Below, one piece after another: positions 61,331-64,000 of a DNA stretch of 64,000 bases (the stretch's first letter is position 1; each line of letters starts with the position of its first letter). The translations under genes were made by a program, and so were the position numbers. Source of the stretch: Vibrio tubiashii (GTDB lineage Bacteria > Pseudomonadota > Gammaproteobacteria > Enterobacterales > Vibrionaceae). The stretch spans positions 62,001 to 126,000 of the forward strand of contig JRWQ01000003.1 in the NCBI GenBank assembly GCA_000775715.1, written 5' to 3'. The notes below the pieces were generated by a model, which saw only the letters and a program-made list of their open reading frames with translations, was not told the origin of the DNA and ran no database searches.

Positions 61331-62017
61331 ATGACCATGCCAGTAAATACAATTATGGGGTTATTTGCAAAGTCCCCTATTAAACCTTTGCAGCGCCACG
61401 TTGTGTGTGTAAACGAATGTTGCTCACATCTAATCAATTTCTTTGAAGTAAGTTCAAAGGGCGATTGGGATAAAGCAGCCGAAATTCGTGCACAGATTTC
61501 TCACCTAGAGAAAGAAGCTGACGTGTTAAAGCGTGAAATTCGTCTAAAACTTCCTCGCGGTTTGTTTATGCCTGTAGATCGTAGCGACATGCTAGAACTA
61601 CTGACTCAGCAAGACAAACTAGCAAACCTTGCTAAAGACATTGCTGGTCGCGTATACGGCCGTCAATTGACTATCCCTGAATCTCTTCAAGAAAACTTTA
61701 TTGCTTACGTTAAACGTTGTTTAGATGCGGCTAACCAAGCGCAAAAAGTTATCAATGAGCTTGATGAGTTATTGGAAACTGGGTTCAAAGGCCGTGAAGT
61801 AACACTCGTAGCTGAAATGATCCACCAACTGGATGTGATTGAGGACGACACAGATGCGATGCAGGTCCAACTGCGCCAAGATTTAATGGCGGTTGAAGCA
61901 GACCTAAATCCAATTGATGTGATGTTCCTTTACAAAATTCTAGAGTGGGTAGGTGGTATTGCTGATCAGGCGCAGCGTGTTGGTGCGCGTCTCGAAGTAA
62001 TGTTATCTCGCTCATAA
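61331..62017 (+). CDS. DUF47/TIGR00153 PhoU-like protein paired with PitA
   Basis: This 228-residue all-helical protein belongs to the TIGR00153 / DUF47 family related to PhoU and is commonly found next to low-affinity phosphate transporters. The conserved start is MPVNTIMGLFAKSPIKPLQ, so the ATG at 61337 may be used rather than 61331. Family features include the E/D-rich helices ISHLEKEADVLKREIRLKLPRG and VIEDDTDAMQ, which in PhoU-like proteins bind metal. pitA lies 131 bp downstream, with a terminator between. A regulatory or accessory role for PitA is inferred from linkage. Confidence 0.87.
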   Translation: MTMPVNTIMGLFAKSPIKPLQRHVVCVNECCSHLINFFEVSSKGDWDKAAEIRAQISHLEKEADVLKREIRLKLPRGLFMPVDRSDMLELLTQQDKLANLAKDIAGRVYGRQLTIPESLQENFIAYVKRCLDAANQAQKVINELDELLETGFKGREVTLVAEMIHQLDVIEDDTDAMQVQLRQDLMAVEADLNPIDVMFLYKILEWVGGIADQAQRVGARLEVMLSRS

Positions 62018-62059
62018 AATAAGTTAACCAAATAACGAAGAGCATCAAACTAGTTCACA

Positions 62060-62103
62060 CCCCTTATAAGCGATAAATACTGACACGCTTAAGGGGCTTT
62101 TTC
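62060..62103 (+). terminator. Intrinsic terminator between the DUF47 gene and pitA
   Basis: CCCCTTATAAGCG pairs with CGCTTAAGGGG (one bulge) around a 13-nt loop and is followed by T5. It lies 46 bp before the pitA start and may lower pitA expression relative to the DUF47 gene. Confidence 0.75.
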
Positions 62104-62148
62104 GTGCTTAAATTTTGCTCCGCTTGTTATCAACAACTAGGTATTACG

Positions 62149-63408
62149 ATGGATATCCTTGCGAACTACGGCACTGTCCTGATTATTATTGCAGCCGCTT
62201 TCGGTTTTCTGATGGCTATTGGTATTGGCGCGAACGATGTAGCCAATGCGATGGGAACATCAGTAGGTTCAAAAGCTCTTACGGTTAAACAAGCAATCAT
62301 CATTGCGATGATCTTTGAGTTTGCCGGTGCATATTTAGCAGGTGGTGAAGTAACCGACACTATCCGTAAAGGCGTAATTGAAACGTCCCTATTTGCTCAC
62401 CAACCAGACGTACTAGTGTACGGTATGATGTCTGCGCTTCTTGCTGCAGGTACATGGCTACTACTCGCTTCCTACATGGGTTGGCCTGTCTCTACAACAC
62501 ACTCAATTATCGGTGCGATCATCGGTTTTGCATGTGTTTCTGTCGGCACAGAAGCCGTGGACTGGGGCTCAGTACAAGGTATCGTTGGTAGCTGGATTAT
62601 TACTCCGGTGATCTCAGGCTTCTTTGCCTACGTGATTTTCGTTAGTGCACAGCGACTGATTTTTGATACCGAGAAACCGCTATTTAACGCAAAACGTTTT
62701 GTTCCTGTATACATGTTTATCACCACTATGGTTATCGCTCTGGTCACCATCAAGAAAGGTCTTAAGCACGTAGGTCTTCACCTATCAAACGGCGAAGCTT
62801 GGGCATGGGCAGCAGCTGTATCAACAGTCATAATGATTGGCGGCTACATGTACATCCAGAAGAAATTCGCTAGCCGCGAAGATGACCACGGTTTTGCAGG
62901 TGTTGAAGGTATCTTCAGTGTGCTAATGGTAATCACCGCGTGTGCAATGGCATTTGCTCACGGCTCAAATGACGTAGCGAACGCGATTGGTCCACTGTCA
63001 GCGGTGGTATCAACCGTTGAACACATGGGTGAGATTACAGGTAAAAGCACCATCGCATGGTGGATTCTACCTCTAGGTGGTTTCGGTATCGTGGTTGGTC
63101 TTGCGACGCTTGGCCATAAAGTAATGGCTACCGTAGGTACAGGTATTACAGAGTTAACTCCTAGCCGTGGTTTTGCTGCTCAGCTCGCAACAGCTTGTAC
63201 TGTTGTACTAGCGTCGGGAACTGGCCTTCCTATTTCAACCACTCAGACGTTAGTTGGTGCGGTACTAGGTGTGGGTTTTGCACGCGGTATTGCTGCTCTT
63301 AACCTAGGTGTTGTACGTAACATTGTTGCTTCTTGGATTGTTACTCTGCCGGCAGGTGCTTTACTTGCCGTAGTATTCTTCTACGCAATTCAAGCTATGT
63401 TTGTGTAA
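62149..63408 (+). CDS. pitA: Low-affinity inorganic phosphate transporter PitA
   Basis: PitA is an inner-membrane symporter that imports metal-phosphate complexes with protons. The start at 62149 (MDILANYG) is preferred; the frame opening at 62104 begins inside the terminator. The 419-residue protein has about ten to eleven helices and the two inverted Pit repeats: GANDVANAMGTSVGSKAL near residue 30 and HGSNDVANAIGPLSAVV near 280. Each carries the GxNDVANA motif. STTHS and STTQT repeats mark the pseudosymmetric halves. The DUF47 gene upstream is the usual partner. Confidence 0.94.
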   Translation: MDILANYGTVLIIIAAAFGFLMAIGIGANDVANAMGTSVGSKALTVKQAIIIAMIFEFAGAYLAGGEVTDTIRKGVIETSLFAHQPDVLVYGMMSALLAAGTWLLLASYMGWPVSTTHSIIGAIIGFACVSVGTEAVDWGSVQGIVGSWIITPVISGFFAYVIFVSAQRLIFDTEKPLFNAKRFVPVYMFITTMVIALVTIKKGLKHVGLHLSNGEAWAWAAAVSTVIMIGGYMYIQKKFASREDDHGFAGVEGIFSVLMVITACAMAFAHGSNDVANAIGPLSAVVSTVEHMGEITGKSTIAWWILPLGGFGIVVGLATLGHKVMATVGTGITELTPSRGFAAQLATACTVVLASGTGLPISTTQTLVGAVLGVGFARGIAALNLGVVRNIVASWIVTLPAGALLAVVFFYAIQAMFV

Positions 63409-63463
63409 TCAATGAAGTCAGTGATTTGTTAAATCACTGTCATTATTGACTCAAAACCGCAGA

Positions 63464-63488
63464 AAGGGAGGCTAAGCCTCCCTTCTTT
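63464..63488 (+). terminator. Intrinsic terminator after pitA
   Basis: AAGGGAGGC and GCCTCCCTT form a 9-bp stem with a short TAA loop, followed by a T-rich tail. A second perfect 9-bp hairpin (63419-63439, GTT loop) lies between it and the pitA stop. Confidence 0.82.
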
Positions 63489-63582
63489 GTTGCAGTCAAC
63501 CTAGAAACTACTTACTATTTGGCGTTAGCAAAGAAATAGAAAATGGGTTTGCAGACCCTCTTAGACTGTTAAAGGATTTACC

Positions 63583-64000
63583 GTGAAAAAACTGGTTTGC
63601 TTCGTTTTAGCATCAATGCTTGCTGTTCCAGCAGCGTTGGCTCAAGACCGTTATATCTCTGATAAACTATTCACTTACATGCATTCTGGCCCAAGCAATG
63701 AATTCCGTATCATCGGTAGTGTTGACGCAGGTGATAAAGTAAAACTCATCTCGGCTAATCGCGACACTGGATATACTCAAGTTCAAGATAGTAAAGGTCG
63801 TAAAGGTTGGGTTGAAAGCCGTTTCGTAACCAAGCAAGAAAGTATGGCGCTTCGCCTCCCTAGGCTTGAGAAAGAGCTTGCGGATGTAAAAGAGAAGCTA
63901 GCGAATGCACGTTCAAACGCAGACCAAGAGAAAGCGGGCCTCATTGACTCACTAGAGACTCGTAACACGCAAATCAGCGAACTAGAACAGGGTTACAGCG
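63583..64000 (+). CDS. SH3-domain exported protein, TIGR04211/YgiM-like (partial, runs off the end)
   Basis: The first 139 codons of a gene that continues past the window. It starts at a GTG at 63583 with AAAGGA 6 nt upstream. A signal peptide MKKLVCFVLASMLAVPAALA precedes a bacterial SH3 domain (about 22-85; SGPSNEFRIIGSVDAGDKV, GRKGWVESRFV). A charged coiled coil begins at about 90 (LPRLEKELADVKEKL). This is the layout of YgiM and TIGR04211 proteins, which usually end in a membrane helix; that part is not in view. A cell-envelope role is likely; function is unproven. Confidence 0.85.
   Translation, partial: MKKLVCFVLASMLAVPAALAQDRYISDKLFTYMHSGPSNEFRIIGSVDAGDKVKLISANRDTGYTQVQDSKGRKGWVESRFVTKQESMALRLPRLEKELADVKEKLANARSNADQEKAGLIDSLETRNTQISELEQGYS

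Overview
The window reads as chromosome 1 of a marine Vibrio or close relative. Protein sequences match the Vibrio/Enterobacteria core throughout: ArcA/ArcB, TolC, an Escherichia-type GltBD, ThrABC, and the rimP-nusA-infB operon. Neighbourhoods typical of Vibrio are also present: a RocS-like GGDEF-EAL gene beside ubiT/ubiU, two tandem glutamate synthase operons, and a mtnN-cbiB-btuF-yicG run. It is almost entirely housekeeping sequence. I saw no insertion sequence, prophage, integron, CRISPR array, defence island or biosynthetic cluster, and I do not claim a wholly new system.

Layout. 1-4.1 kb: yqiA-cpdA-yqiB-nudF operon (minus) divergent from tolC. 4.2-9.9 kb (minus): a lipoprotein, arcB, a PAS-GGDEF diguanylate cyclase and the radical-SAM gene yhcC. 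10.4-22.7 kb (plus): two tandem GOGAT operons of different lineages, gltB1D1 (resembling Bacillus GltAB) and gltB2D2 (Escherichia type). 22.8-23.6 kb: a DUF1499 lipoprotein and an intergenic stretch with RNA-like structure. 23.6-31.8 kb (minus): ubiT-yhbS, secG, tRNA-Leu, tRNA-fMet, rimP-nusA-infB-rbfA-truB. 31.9-36.0 kb (plus): rocS-like gene, ubiU, ubiV. 36.1-41.8 kb (minus): a MATE pump and its MarR regulator, nlpI, pnp, rpsO. 42.0-45.2 kb (plus): mtnN, cbiB, btuF, yicG-like. 45.4-50.2 kb (minus): thrLABC with attenuator. 50.5-52.9 kb: small outer-membrane-like protein, RraA, DUF3293, arcA. 53.0-61.1 kb: hldE, glnE, a chemoreceptor (all minus), a K+ channel (plus) and ygiF (minus). 61.3-64.0 kb (plus): DUF47-pitA and the start of an SH3-domain gene that runs off the end.

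Themes. Respiration and oxygen: the ArcB sensor at the left and its partner ArcA at the right, with a perfect FNR palindrome upstream of arcA, plus the UbiTUV oxygen-independent ubiquinone genes. Nitrogen and amino acids: two GOGATs, GlnE and the Thr operon. Cyclic nucleotides: CpdA (cAMP) and two c-di-GMP enzymes. Gene-expression core: RimP, NusA, IF2, RbfA, TruB, S15 and PNPase.

Most unusual is gene order. The normally adjacent truB and rpsO lie at the two outer ends of an 18-kb block, and secG is joined to yhbS, so the block looks circularly permuted. arcA/arcB and the thrC/yicG junction may show the same pattern at a larger scale. Two of the affected intergenic regions share a 15-bp sequence, one copy of which belongs to an 82-bp inverted-repeat element. 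Other points: ArcB lacks the second redox cysteine; the MarR-MATE pair has two identical 19-bp palindromes; and the rimP-nusA leader holds two intrinsic terminators in series.
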